The notes under the pieces were generated by a model. It made no database searches and was not told where the DNA came from. It saw only the letters and a program-made list of their open reading frames with translations. Made by a program: the position numbers and the translations under genes. A DNA stretch of 64,000 nt from positions 744,001-808,000 of the forward strand of contig VLJF02000034.1 of assembly GCA_008360975.2 (NCBI GenBank). Reading direction: 5' to 3'. This document shows positions 41,640 through 52,500 of the stretch, piece after piece. The stretch comes from Lichenostomus cassidix (lineage: Eukaryota; Chordata; Aves; Passeriformes; Meliphagidae). Position 1 is the first letter of the stretch. Every line of letters begins with the position of its first letter.

Positions 41640-43480
41640 GGGCTTCAAGATGGCTGCCGTGGGGGGAGGGGAGGAGGTGATGGAAGGGATGGGGGAGGAG
41701 GAGGAGCCAAGATGGCTGCCAAGATGGCTGCCAAGATGGTTGCCAAGATGGCTGCCAAGATGGCCGCCAGGCTGTTCTGTAGGCCTCAGGGGTCAAGATG
41801 GCCGCCAGGTATCTGTATAGGTGAGGGGAATCAAGATGGCCACCGAGGAGCCAAGATGGCCACCGGGGATTCAAGATGGCCACCAAGATGGCTGCCAGCT
41901 CCTCCTATAGGGAGTAGAATCCAAGATGGCCAGCGGGGGTTCAAGATGGCTACCAAGATGGCTGCCAGTGAACCAAGATGGCCACTATGGATCCAAGATG
42001 GCTCCTATAGATCCAAGATGGCTACCAAGATGGCTGCCAATGATCCAAAATGGCTGCTATGGATCCAAGATGGCCACCGCGTATCCAAGATGGCCACCGC
42101 GTATCCAAGATGGCCACCAAGATAGCTGCTATGGATCCAAGATGGCCACAGAGTATCCAAGATGGCCACCAAGGATCCAAGATGGCCACCAAAATGGCTG
42201 CTATGGATCCAAGATGGCCACCAAGATGGCCACTGAGTACCCATGATGGCCACCAGGGGTTAAAGATGGCCACCAAGATGGCCACCGACAATCCAAGATG
42301 GCCACTGAGTACCCAAGATGGCCACCAGAGACTAGAGATGGCTACCAAGATGGCTGCCACTAAGGATCCAAGATGGCCACCTAGGATCCAAAATGGCCAC
42401 CGTGGACTCAAGATGGCCACCAGAGATCCAAGATGGCCACCAAGATGGCCACTGAGTACCCAAGATGGCCACCAGGGGTTAAAGATGGCTACCAAGATGG
42501 CTGCCAGTGAGCCAAGATGGCTGCTATGGATTCAAAATGGCCACCAAAGATCCAAGATGGCCACTGAGGATCCAAGATGGCTACCAAGATGGCTGCTATG
42601 GATCCAAGATGGCCAGCAAAATGGCCACCAGGGGTTAAAGATGGCAACCAAGATAGCTGCTTTGGATTCAAGATGGCCACCAAGTATCCAAAATGGCCAC
42701 CAGGGATCCAAGATGGCTACCAAGATGGCTGCCAAAGATCCAAGATGGCTGCTATGGATCCAAAATGGCCACCAGGGTTTCAAGATGGCCACCAAGATGG
42801 CCACCAGGGGTTAAAGATGGCCACCAAGATGGCTGCCAATGAGCCAAGATGGCCGCTATGGATCCAAGATGGCCACCAAGATGGCCACTAGGGATTCAAG
42901 ATGGCTACCAAGATGGCTGCCAGTGATCCAAAATGGCTTCTATGGATCCAAGATGACCACCAGGGGTTAAAGATGGCAACCAAGATGGCTGCCAGATCCT
43001 CCTATAGGCAGCAGAAAACAAGATGGCTACCAAGGATCCAAGATGGCCACTGAGGATCCAAGATGGCCACCAAGGGTTGAAGATGGCCACCAAGATGGCC
43101 ACTGAGGATCCAAGATGGCCACTGAGGATCCAAGATGGCCACCAGGGGTTAAAGATGGCTACTAAGATGGCTGCCAATGAGCCAAGATGGCCACCAGGGA
43201 TTCAAGATGGCCACCAAGATGGCTGCCAACTCCTCCTACAGGCAGCAGAATCCAAGATGGCCACCGAGATGGCTGCTATGGATCCAAGATGGCCACTGAG
43301 TAACCAAGATGGCCACCAAGATGGCCACCAGGAATTCAAGATGGCCACCAAGATGGCTACCAAAATGGCTGCCAATGAGCCAAGATGGCTGCTATGGATT
43401 CAAGATGGCCACTAAGGATCCAAGATGGCCGCCAGGTCGCCATGGTAACAGCCCAATCCAAGATGGCCGCCAGCAGCCGC
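41640..43480 (+). repeat. Forward CCAAGATGGCCACC array (YY1-like motif, about 100 copies)
   Basis: 14-23-bp units CCAAGATGGCCACCAAGATG, GGATCCAAGATGGCTGCTAT and CCAGGGGTTAAAGATGGC. The core AAGATGGC(C/T)(A/G)CC matches the YY1 site AAnATGGCGGC, with GCGG reached exactly in several units. It is dense enough to give one potential site per 15-20 bp. An occasional TCCTCCTATAGGNAGCAGAA spacer recurs (near 41895, 42998, 43231). Confidence 0.93.
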
Positions 43481-43560
43481 CATATTGGGCAGTGGGCGGA
43501 GCCAGCTTGGCCCAATCAGCAATGGCTCTGTCAGCAGCTCGGCGGCCATCTTGGCTCTCA
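43430..43560. promoter_or_regulatory. Promoter-like centre between inverted YY1-like arrays (RFX, NF-Y motifs)
   Basis: At the orientation switch the sequence becomes unique. GTCGCCATGGTAAC (43436-43449) is a near-palindromic RFX X-box. GCCGCCATATTGGG is a perfect YY1 site. CCCAATCAGC (43511-43520) is an NF-Y CCAAT box, and TGGGCGGAGC is GC-box-like. No downstream exon is recognised. Confidence 0.4.
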
Positions 43561-44255
43561 TTTGCATAATGGCAGCCATCTTGGTTAGCTCAGCCAATGG
43601 CAGCCTCTCTTTTCCACCATCACCTTGTCGGCCATCTTGGATCTCATTTGCATAATGGCGACCATCTTGGCTCTCATTTGCATAACGGTGGCCATCTTGG
43701 TTAGCTGAGCCAATGGCAGCCTTGATCCACCATCACCTTGTCAGCCATCTTGGATCTCATTTACATAAAGGCGGCCATCTTGGGCAGCTCAGCCAATGGC
43801 AGCCTTGATCCACCTTTTCCTTGTCGGCCATCTTGGATCTCATTTGCATAATGGCGGCCATCTTGGCCTCAACCAACCCCCACCTGCGGCGGCCATCTTG
43901 CTCCCGACTTACCCACCCAACGGCAGCCATCTTGGCGTGCTGGCGGCCATCTTGATCCCGCCTGCCACCGTGATGAGCTCAGAACCAACAGCGGCCATGA
44001 TGAGCCCAATATGGCCGCCGTTCCCCTAGAGCGGCGGCCATCTTGCTCCCGACTACCTGACCAACGGCAGCCATCTTGGCTGCCCTCGTGGCGGCCATCT
44101 TGAACTCGACCAACCAGCAGCCATCTTGCTGGTCATCCCTACAGCCGGTGTCGGCCATCTTGAGCCCAAACCCTGCTCAGCACCGGCGGCCATCTTGTCC
44201 TTTATTCCCACAGCCCAGAGCGGCCATCTTGGCAGGCGGCCATCTTGGCTTCCCC
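43540..44255 (-). repeat. Reverse GCGGCCATCTTGG array with octamer and CCAAT units
   Basis: The same motif as 41640-43480 in the opposite orientation, about 25 copies, with more exact YY1 matches (GCGGCCATCTTG). 43550-43860 is an about 80-bp tandem unit combining GCCATCTTGG, the POU octamer ATTTGCAT (43560, 43646, 43676, 43842; degenerate ATTTACAT at 43759) and GAGCCAATGGCAG (CCAAT). CpG content is higher than in the forward arm. Confidence 0.9.
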
Positions 44256-44455
44256 AAATATCAACAAACTACCCAAAAAACCTCCAAAAAACCACCTAAT
44301 AACCCAAAAATTCCCCAAAAACCACAAAATAATCCCCAAATTTCCTAAATCTTCCCCCAAAACCACCCAATAACCCCCAAATTCCCCCAAATTCCCCCCA
44401 AATTCCCCCAAATCTCCCCAAATCTCCACCAAGAAGAGTCAAATTCTCCCCGAAC
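44256..44455. repeat. CCCCCAAATTCCCC array
   Basis: Short-unit C/A array (CAAATTCCCCCAAATCTCCC). Nothing else is seen. Confidence 0.9.
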
Positions 44456-44459
44456 TTTT

Positions 44460-44606
44460 GGGGACACGAAAGGGGAGGAGGGAAAGGGGACGAGGCCAAG
44501 CTCCCTACTGCACCGTTTAATCGATTCCTGATATAAAAAATATCTATGTACATTTATTATCCGTCGCTGAGGAGCAGCCCGAGCGGGGCGGGGAAGGGGA
44601 TTAGGG
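44460..44606 (-). repeat. Duplicate copy of the ATP1B2 3'-UTR end (distal polyadenylation site)
   Basis: The block AAGCTCCCTACTGCACCGTT through CTGAGGAGCAGCCCGAGCGG is practically identical to 45070-45196. It contains AATAAA on the minus strand (plus tttatt 44553-44558) and the AT-rich TATAAAAAATATCTATGTAC. It lies 593 bp beyond the proximal copy in the direction of transcription, so it could serve as a second polyadenylation site. Confidence 0.9.
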
Positions 44607-45069
44607 GTTATTGGGTGTTTTTGAAATTTGGGAGTTATTCGGTGGTTTTGGGAAGGTTTTTGGAAAATTTGAAAGTTTGGGGGTTATTAGGTGGTTTTGG
44701 GAAATTTGTGGGTTATTTTGTGGTTTTTGGGGAAATTTGGGAGTTATTAGGTGGTTTTTGGAAAGGTTTTGGGGAATTTCCAAATTTCCCCAACTCCAAA
44801 TCCAAATTCCAAAACCCAATTCCCAAATTTCAAACACCTATCCCAAATTTCCCAAATTCCCAAAAACCCAACTCCCAAATTTCCCCCAACCAAATCCTCA
44901 AACCCCAAACCCACCCCAAATTTCAAAACAAAATAACCCCCATATTTCCCAAAACCTTCCCAAAAACCCACCTAATAACCCCCAAATTTCCCCTAAAAAC
45001 ACCCAAATTTCCCAAAACCTTCCCAAAAACCACCCAAAAACCCCCAAATCCCCCCAAACCCACCCTCTG
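44607..45069. repeat. GGTGGTTTTGGGAAATTTGGG / CCCAAATTTCCC array between the two 3'-UTR copies
   Basis: 44607-44770 is G/T-rich and 44775-45060 is its C/A-rich complement type, making an inverted-composition spacer. Nothing else is seen. Confidence 0.88.
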
Positions 45070-45261
45070 GGGACACGAGGGGACAAGGCCAAGCTCCCTA
45101 CTGCACCGTTTAATCGATTCCTGATATAAAAAATATCTATGTACATTTATTATCCGTCGCTGAGGAGCAGCCCGAGCGGGGCGGGGAAGGGGATTAGCGC
45201 CGAGCTGGGGGCGGCCGGGGCGGGGGACGAGCCGGGGGGCTACGGGGGGATCCCGAGGGGG
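45070..45261 (-). terminator. ATP1B2: ATP1B2 3' UTR with proximal polyadenylation signal
   Basis: From the stop codon (45262-45264) leftward: a GC-rich stretch of about 65 bases, then CTCAGCGACGGATAATAAAT with AATAAA at plus 45146-45151, then AT-rich sequence. The 3' UTR would be only about 130-150 nt if this site is used. Confidence 0.75.
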
Positions 45262-45426
45262 TCAGTCGCGGTTGATCCGCAGGCGGAAGGCGACGCGGCC
45301 GGCGAACTTGTCGCGCTCGTCGTCGGTGCGCAGGCCGGCGGCGTTGAGGCGACACTCGACGTGGTGATCGACGTTGGACGTGGCGTTGGGGAAGCGCACG
45401 GCCACCACCGGCTGCGTGTAGTTCAC
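45262..45426 (-). CDS. ATP1B2: ATP1B2 exon 7: C-terminus of Na,K-ATPase beta-2
   Basis: The beta subunit of Na,K-ATPase is a type II glycoprotein needed for folding, membrane delivery and K+ affinity of the alpha subunit. This last exon (165 nt, 54 codons plus TGA) reads VNYTQPVVAVRFPNATSNVD, then HHVECRLNAAGLRTDDERDK, then FAGRVAFRLRINRD. Acceptor ccctgcag (AG at 45428-45427). VNYTQPxVAVxF and TDDERDKFAGRVAFxLRIN identify beta-2 over beta-1. Two N-glycosylation sequons (NYT, NAT) and the sixth conserved extracellular Cys (VEC) are present. Confidence 0.97.
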   Translation of the reverse strand: MNYTQPVVAVRFPNATSNVDHHVECRLNAAGLRTDDERDKFAGRVAFRLRINRD

Positions 45427-47317
45427 CTGCAGGGGGGGAATTTGGGGAGTTGAGTTTGGGGTTCAAATTTGGGGAAAAAATTGGATTTTGGGGAAAGATT
45501 CGGTTTTGGGGAAAAATTGAATTTTGGGGTTTGGGGGACTGGGGGAAGTGAGGTTTTAAGGGTTGGGGGAATAATTTGGATTCTTGGGGAAAAATTTGGA
45601 TTTTCGGGAGTTTCTTGGGGAAAAAATTTGGTTTGGTGGAAAATTTTGATTTTCGGGGTTTGGGGTGGTTGGGATTTGTGGTTTTCAGGTTTTGAAATTT
45701 GGGTTTGGGTTTTTGGAAATTTGGATTTTGGGGTTTGGGGCATTTTTAGGGGAAAAATTTGGATTTTGGGGTTTTTTGGGGTTTTTGAGGTGGTGATCAA
45801 CGTTGGCCGTGGCGTTGGGGAAGCGCACGGCCACCACCGGCTGCGTGTAGTTCACCTGGGAAAGGGGGGGGAAAATTTGGATTTTGTGGGTTTTTGGGGG
45901 AAAAATTTGGATTTTTGGGGTTTTTGGGTGGTTGGGATTGTGTTTTTGGGGGTTTGGGGGAAATGTGGGGGTTTTAGGGGTTTTGGGGAAAATTTGGATT
46001 TTGGGGAAAAAATTGGATTTTAGGAAAAATTCAGTTTTTAGGGAAAAATTGGTTTTTCAGGAAAAATTTGGATTTTGGGGGTTTGGGGAAAAATTTGGAT
46101 TTTGGGGGTTTTGGGGGAAAATTTGGATTTTGGGGTTTGGGGGGTTTGGAGGGTTGGGATTGTGGTTTTCGGGGTTTGGGGAAAATTGGGATTTTGGGGT
46201 TTTGGGGTGTTTGGGGGTGGTTTGGATTGTGGTCTTTTGGGGGAAAATTTGGGTTTGGGGGAAAAATTTGGATTTTGGGGTTTGGAGAGAATTTGGAATT
46301 GGGGGTTTGGGTCTCAGTGGTCCCAGGATTTGGGGATTTTGGGGATTTTTGGAGGATTTGGGGATTTTTTTTTAGGATTTGGGGTTTTTGGGATCTCAGT
46401 GGTCCCATGATTTGGGGATTTTGGGGATTTTTTGAGGATTTGGGGTCTCAGGGGTCCCAGGATTTGGGGATTTAGGGATTTTTTTTAGGATTTGGGGTTT
46501 TTGGGGTCTCGGGGTCCCAGGATTTGGGGATTTTTTTAGGATTTGGGGTTTTTTTTAGGATTTGGGGTTTTTGGGGTCTCGAGGTCCCATGATTTAGGGA
46601 TTTTTTTAGGATTTGGTGTTTTTGGGGTCTCAGGGGCCCCAGGATTTAGGGATTGTTTTAGGATTTGGGGTTTTTTGGGATCTCTCAGGGGTCCCAGGAT
46701 TTGGGGATATTTGAGGATTTGGGGATTTTTTGAGGATTTGGGGGGTTTGGGGATTTTTTTTTTAGGATTTGAGGTTTTTTGGGGTCCCTGGGGTCCTGGG
46801 ATTTTTGGAGGTTTTTGGGGATTTTGGGGATTTTTTGAGGATTTGGGGGTTTTGAGGACTTTTTTTTGGTTTTTTGAGGTCTCAGGGTCCCAGGATTTGG
46901 GGATTTTTGGGGGTTTTGGGGATTTTTTTTAGGATTTGGGGGTTTTGGGGTCCCAGGATTTGGGGATTTTGGGGATTTTTTGAGATTTTTTGAGATTTTT
47001 TGAGATTTTTTGAGATTTTTTGAGATTTTTTGAGATTTTTTGAGATTTTTTGAGGATTTGGGGAATTTTTGAGGATTTGGGGATTTTTTGAGGTTTTTGG
47101 GGGTTTTGGGGATTTTTTTGAGATTTGGGGGTTTTGATATCCCATGATTTGGGGATTTTTTGAGGTTTTGGGGATTTTTTTGAGGATTTGGGGAGTTTGG
47201 GGTCCCAGGATTTGGGGAATTTTGAGATTTTTGGGGATTTTTTGGGGATTTTTGGGGATTTTGGGGATTTTGGGGATTTTGGGGGATTTTTTGGGATTTT
47301 GTGTCTCCCAGACTCAC
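45427..47317 (-). repeat. ATP1B2 intron 6 arrays: GGGGAAAAATTTGGATTTTGGGG and AGGATTTGGGGATTTTT
   Basis: 45430-46300 is GGAAAAATTTGGATTTTGGG. 46300-47300 is GGATTTGGGGATTTTTTGAG with GGGTCTCAGGGGTCCCAGGA. 46978-47060 is a pure TTTTTTGAGA 10-bp run. It holds the partial exon copy at 45789-45855. Confidence 0.92.
45789..45855 (-). pseudogene. Truncated copy of ATP1B2 exon 7 acceptor edge
   Basis: Reads VNYTQPVVAVRFPNATANVDHH after a CCCAG acceptor (AG at 45857-45856), then stops matching in the middle of exon 7. It lies 429 bp upstream of the genuine exon start in transcription order. A Ser to Ala change (GTCC to GGCC) and one synonymous change distinguish it. Confidence 0.93.
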
Positions 47318-47413
47318 GTGGACTCGTTTTCCATAGTAGGGAAGTACATGAGGTCGATGGAGCCGTTGGGGGAAAAGCTGCATTGGGCCCAGCAGGGCTG
47401 CGTCCTCCTCGCG
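47318..47413 (-). CDS. ATP1B2: ATP1B2 exon 6, with an internal double frame slip
   Basis: Acceptor gtccccccag (AG at 47415-47414), donor CAC|gtgagt (GT at 47317-47316). It opens REEDAALLGPMQLFP and closes PYYGKRVH, joining exon 7 in phase 0. Between these, the frame that matches the family (NGSIDLMYF) is a different one. The reading must slip at the C run in TTTTCCCCCAACGG and slip back at CTTCCCTACT. Two Cs missing in the first run and one in the second would give FPPNGSIDLMYFPYY, the same length as the mammalian segment. As it stands the exon is open but encodes QRLHRPHVL in place of the conserved stretch. Homopolymer under-calling is the likeliest cause. Confidence 0.85.
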
Positions 47414-48740
47414 CTGGGGGGACAGCAGTGTCCCCAAACTGGCTTCCTCTCAAAGTGTCCCCTGGGGGACAGCCCCGCCTGGCCCCCAAAAACTCACCCC
47501 CGAAAATATCCCACCCTGACCTCGTTAAATACACACAAAATGGTCGTTGGGATCACCCAAAATGAGCCCTAAAAACCTCCAAAACCTCAAAATGAGCCCT
47601 TCACTAAACCCAAAAATGATCCCAATACCCTCAGGACCCCAAAACCCCAAAAATCCCCAAATATTACCCCAAATCCCTAGACCCCCTTAAAGATCCCTTA
47701 AATATCCCCTAAAAGATTATGGGATCATCCAAAATGAGCCCCCTCCTGAAAACCCCAAAATGAGCCCTAAAATCTTTGAAAACCAAAAATGATCCTTAAA
47801 TACCCTCAGGACCCCAAAAACCCCAAAAAATCCCCCAAAAATCCCCCAGATATTCCCAAAAATCCTACAGACCTTAAAGATCCCCTTAAAGATTTTTGGG
47901 ATCACCAAAATTAGCCCTAAAATCCTCCTGAAACCCCAAAATTATCCCAAAATCCCCCTGGGACTCCCATAAATCCCCCAAATCCCCAAAAATTGCCCCC
48001 AAATCCCTCCCAGTTTGTCCCAGTTTGTCCCAGTGTCCCTTTGGTGTCCCCAAACCCCCTAGAGTTGTCCAGTTTGTCACCCCAGTTTCTCCCCCCTAAT
48101 TTCTCCCCCTAGTTTGTCCCAGTTTGTCCCAGTTTGTCCCGTTTGCAGTTCCCCAGTGTCCCTCGTGTCCTAAACCCCCAGGGACCTAATTTCTCCCCCA
48201 GTTTGTCCCAGTTCCCCCCCTCAGTGTCCCCAAACCCCCCAGGGACCCAATTTCTCCCCCAGTTTGTCCCAGTTTGGTGTGTCCCTTGGTGTCCCCAAAA
48301 CCCCCCAGGGACCCTAATTTCTCCCCCGTTTGTCCCAGTTGTCCCAGTGTCTCCCAGTTCCCAGTGTCCCCAAACCCCCTAATTTCTCCCCCAGTTTGTC
48401 CCAGTTCGTCCCAGTGTCCCCCAGTGTCCCTTTGGTGTCCCCAAACCCCCTAGGGACCCCAATTTCTGCCCCAGTTCCCCCAGTTTGTCCCCCCAGTGTC
48501 CCTTTGGTGTCCCCAAACCCCTGTAGGGACCCTAATTCCTCCCCCCAGTTTGTCCCAGTTTGTCCCAGTGTCCCTTTGGTGTCCCCAAACCCCCCTAATC
48601 TCTTCCCCCAGTTCCCCCCAGTTTGTCCCAGTGTCCCCCAGGGTCCCCCCAATGTCCCCAAACCCCCCTAATTTCTCCCCCCAGTTTGTCCCAGTTCATC
48701 CCAGTTCATCCCAGTTCATCCCAGTTCCCCCCAGTGCCCT
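47414..48740 (-). repeat. ATP1B2 intron 5, part a: CCCCAAAAATGAGCCC and AGTTTGTCCCAGTGTCCC arrays
   Basis: 47540-48000 is loose CCAAAAATCCCCAAAATGAG. 48000-48740 is about 85-bp units TTCTCCCCCAGTTTGTCCCA, GTGTCCCTTTGGTGTCCCCA, AACCCCCTAGGGACC. Nothing else is seen. Confidence 0.9.
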
Positions 48741-48743
48741 TAC

Positions 48744-48758
48744 GGTGGCAGCCGACAG
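48744..48758 (-). other. Candidate 15-nt microexon in ATP1B2 intron 5
   Basis: A unique island: pyrimidine-rich tract, GGGCCCAG, then CTGTCGGCTGCCACC, then consensus donor gtaagg (GT at 48743-48742). In frame it would add Leu-Ser-Ala-Ala-Thr between exon 5 (...CAAK) and exon 6 (REED...). It is not known in mammals. Confidence 0.2.
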
Positions 48759-48779
48759 CTGGGCCCAGCGGGCAGCGAG

Positions 48780-49520
48780 AGAGAGAAGTCAGAGGGACAT
48801 TGGGGATATTGGGGACATTTGGGGACATTGGGGACATTGGGGGAATTGGGGGAATTGGGGACATTGGGGACATTGGGGACATTGGGGGAATTGGGGACAT
48901 TTGGGGACATTGGGGGAATTGGGGACATTTTGGGACATTGGGGACATTGGGGACATTTGGGGACAGCAGGACAGGGACATTGGGGACATTGGTGACATCA
49001 TTGGGGACAGCAGAGAGACATTGGGGACAGCAGGAACAGCAGGACAGTGACATTGGGGACATTGAGGGTATTGAGGACATTAGGAGGCATTGGGGATATT
49101 TTGGGGACATTGGGGACATTGGGGACATTGCGGACATTGGGGAGAGCAGCGATAGCAGGGACAGCAGAGGGAACATTGGGGACATCATTGGGGACATCGG
49201 GGGGACAGTAGGGGACGTTGGGGACGTTGGGGACTGCAGGGACATTGGGGACATTTGGGGACATTGGGGATGTTGGGGACATTGGGGACATTCTGGGGCA
49301 GTGAAATTGGGGACACTGGGGATGTTGGGGACATTTTGGGACATTGTGGGCTGCAGGGACATTGGGGACATCGGTGACATCCCTGGGGACAGCAGAGAGA
49401 CATTGGGGACAGCAGGAACAGCAGGACAGTGACACTGGGGACATTGAGGGTATTGAGGATATTAGGAGGCATTGGGGACATTTGGGGACATTGGGGACAT
49501 TGGGGACATCACAGACACAG
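48780..49520 (-). repeat. ATP1B2 intron 5, part b: GGGGACATTGGGGACATT array
   Basis: 9- and 12-bp units ACATTGGGG. An about 330-bp block (48965-49060 versus 49378-49450 and flanks, with GACAGCAGAGAGACATTGGG) is itself duplicated. Nothing else is seen. Confidence 0.93.
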
Positions 49521-52500
49521 CAGCTTTGGGGACGCCCAGCAGGATTTGGGGTGAAATCAGCAGATTTTGGGGCAAAAGAAGCAAAATTTTGGGGTGAAAA
49601 AAGCAAAATTTGGGGTGAAAGAAGTGAGTTTTGGGTTAAAAAAAGCAAATTTTGGGGTGAAAAAGCAAAATTTGGGACACCCAGCTGGATTTTGGGATGA
49701 TTTTTGGCACCCAGCAGGATTTTGGGGTGAAAAAAACCAAAATTTGGGGTGAAAAAAACGAGTTTTGGGGTAAAAAAAGGCAAATTTTGGGACAGCCAGC
49801 AGGATTTTGGGGTGAAATCAGCAGATTTTGGGGCAAAAGAAGCAAATTTTGGGCTGAAAAAAGTGAGTTTTGGTGTAAAAAAAGAAAATTTTGGGACTCC
49901 AGGCAGGATTTTGGGGTGAAAGAAGCAAATTTTGGGGTGAAAAAAGCGAGTTTTGGGGTAAAAAAAAGCAAATTTTGGGGACACCCAGCTGGATTTGGGG
50001 GCAAAAAACCCCAGATTTGGGGTGAAAAAAACGAGTTTTGGGGTGAAAAAAGGCAAATTTTGGGACACCCAGCTGGATTTTGGGGTGAAAGAAGCAAATT
50101 TTGGGGTGAAAAAAGCAGATTTTGGGACACCTGGAAGGATTTTTTTGGGAATTGAAGAGATTTAGAAGCATCCAGGTGGAATTTGGGGTGAAAATGGAGG
50201 AATTTGGGACAATTCGAAGCGTTTTGGGGTGAGTGGGATTTATTTTTGGGGATCCTAGAAGGATTTTGGGATGAAAAGAGCAAATTTTGGTGTTCCTAGA
50301 AGGATTTTGGGGTGAAACAAAAGCAGATTTTGGGATTCCTAGAAGGATTTTGGGGTGAAAAAAAGGAATTTTGGGATTCCTAGAGGAACTTTGGAGTAAA
50401 ATTTTGGGATTTTTGGGATTCCTAGGGGAATTTTGGGATCAAATAAGTGGATTTTGGGATTCCTAGAAGGACTTGGGGGTGAAAAAATTGAATTTTGGGA
50501 TTCCTAGAGGGATTTTGGGGTGAAAAGAGTGGATTTTGGGATTCCTAGAGGAATTTTGGGGTGAAACAAGTGGATTTTGGGATTCCTAAAGGGATTTTGG
50601 AGTAAAATTTTGGGATTTTTGAGATTCCTAGAGGAATTTTGGGATCGAATAAATGGATTTTGGGATTCCTATAAGGATTTGGGGGTGAAAAAATTGAATT
50701 TTGGGATTCCTAGAGGGATTTTGGGATGAAAAAAGTCGATTTTGGGATTCCTAAAGGGATTTTGGAGTAAAATTTTGGGATTTTGGGGATTCCTAGAGGA
50801 ATTTTGGGATTAAATAAACAGATTTTGGGATTCCTAGAGGAATTTTGGGGTGAAAAATTGGATTTTAGAATTCCTAGAGGAATTTTGGGGTGAAACAAGT
50901 GGATTTTGGGATTCCTAAAGGGATTTTGGAGTAAAATTTTGGGATTTTTGGGGTTCCTAGAGGAATTTTGGGATTAAGTGGATTCTGGGGATTCCTAGAG
51001 GAATTTTGGGGTCAAATAAGAGGATTTTGGGATTCCTAGAGGAATTTTGGGGTCAAATAAGAGGATTTTGGGATTCCTAGAGCAATTTTGGGATCGAATA
51101 AGTGGATTTGGGGATTCCTAGAGGGATTTTGAGGTGAAAAAACGGAATGTTAGGATTCCTAGAGGGATTTTGGGGTGAAACAAGCAAATTTTTTGATTCC
51201 TAGAGGAATTTTGGGGTGGAAAAAGTCTATTTTGGAATTCCTAAATGGATTTTGGAGTAAAATTCTGGGAATTTTGGGGATTCCTAGAGGAATTTTGGGG
51301 TGAAACAAGCAGATTTTGGTGTTCCTAGAAGGATTTGGGGGTGAAAAAATTGGATTTTAGGATTCCTAGAGGAATTTTGGGGTGAAACAAGTGGATTTTG
51401 GGATTCCTAAAGGGATTTTGGAGTAAAATTTTGGGATTTTTGAGATTCCTAGAGGAATTTTGGGATCGAATAAATGGATTTTGGGATTCCTATAAGGATT
51501 TGGGGGTGAAAAAATTGGATTTTAGGATTCCTAGAGGGATTTTGGGGTGAAAAGAGCGGATTTTGGGATTCCTAAAGGGATTTTGGAGTAAAATTTTGGG
51601 ATTTTTGGGGTTCCTAGAGGAATTTTGGGATTAAGTGGATTCTGGGGATTCCTAGAGGAATTTTGGGGTCAAATAAGAGGATTTTGGGATTCCTAGAGGA
51701 ATTTTGGGATCGAATAAGTGGATTTTGGGATTCCTAGAGGAATTTTGGGGTGAAAAAATTGAATTTTGGGATTCCTAGAGGAATTTTGGGATGAAAAAAG
51801 TCTATTTTGGGATTCCTAAAGGGATTTTTGGAGTAAAATTTTGGGATTTTTGGGATTCCTAGAGGAATTTTGGGGTGAAACAAGTGGATTTTGGGATTCC
51901 TAAAGGGATTTTGGAGCAAAATTTTGGGATTTTTGGGATTCCTAGAGGAATTTTGGGATCGAATAAATGGATTTTTGGGATTCCTAGAGGAATTTTGGGG
52001 TGAAAAAAGTCGATTTTGGGATTCCTAAAGTGATTTTGGAGTAAAATTTTGGGATTTTGGGGATTCCTAGAGGAATTTTGGGGTGAAAAATTGGATTTTA
52101 GAATTCCTAGAGGAATTTTGGGGTGAAACAAGTGGATTTTGGGATTCCTAAAGGGATTTTGGAGTAAAATTTTGGGATTTTTGAGATTCCTAGAGGAATT
52201 TTGGGATCAAATAAGTGGATTTCAGGGATTTCTAGAGGGATTTTGGGGTGAAAAGAGTGGATTTTGGGATTCCTAGAAGGATTTTGGGGTGAAAAAATTG
52301 AATTTTGGGATTCCTAGAGGGATTTTGGGGTGAAACAAGCAAATTTTTTGATTCCTAGAGGAATTTTGGGGTGGAAAAAATCTATTTTGGAATTCCTAAA
52401 GGGATTTTGGAGTGAAATTCTGGGAATTTTGGGGATTCCTAGAGGAATTTTGGGATTAAATAAGTGGATTTCAGGGATTCCTAGAGGAATTTTGGGGTGA

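Noticed and set aside
41640..43500. Frames such as MAAMDPRWPPRIQDGH
   Set aside because: The AAGATGG unit supplies an ATG and no stops. It is a repeat, not a protein.
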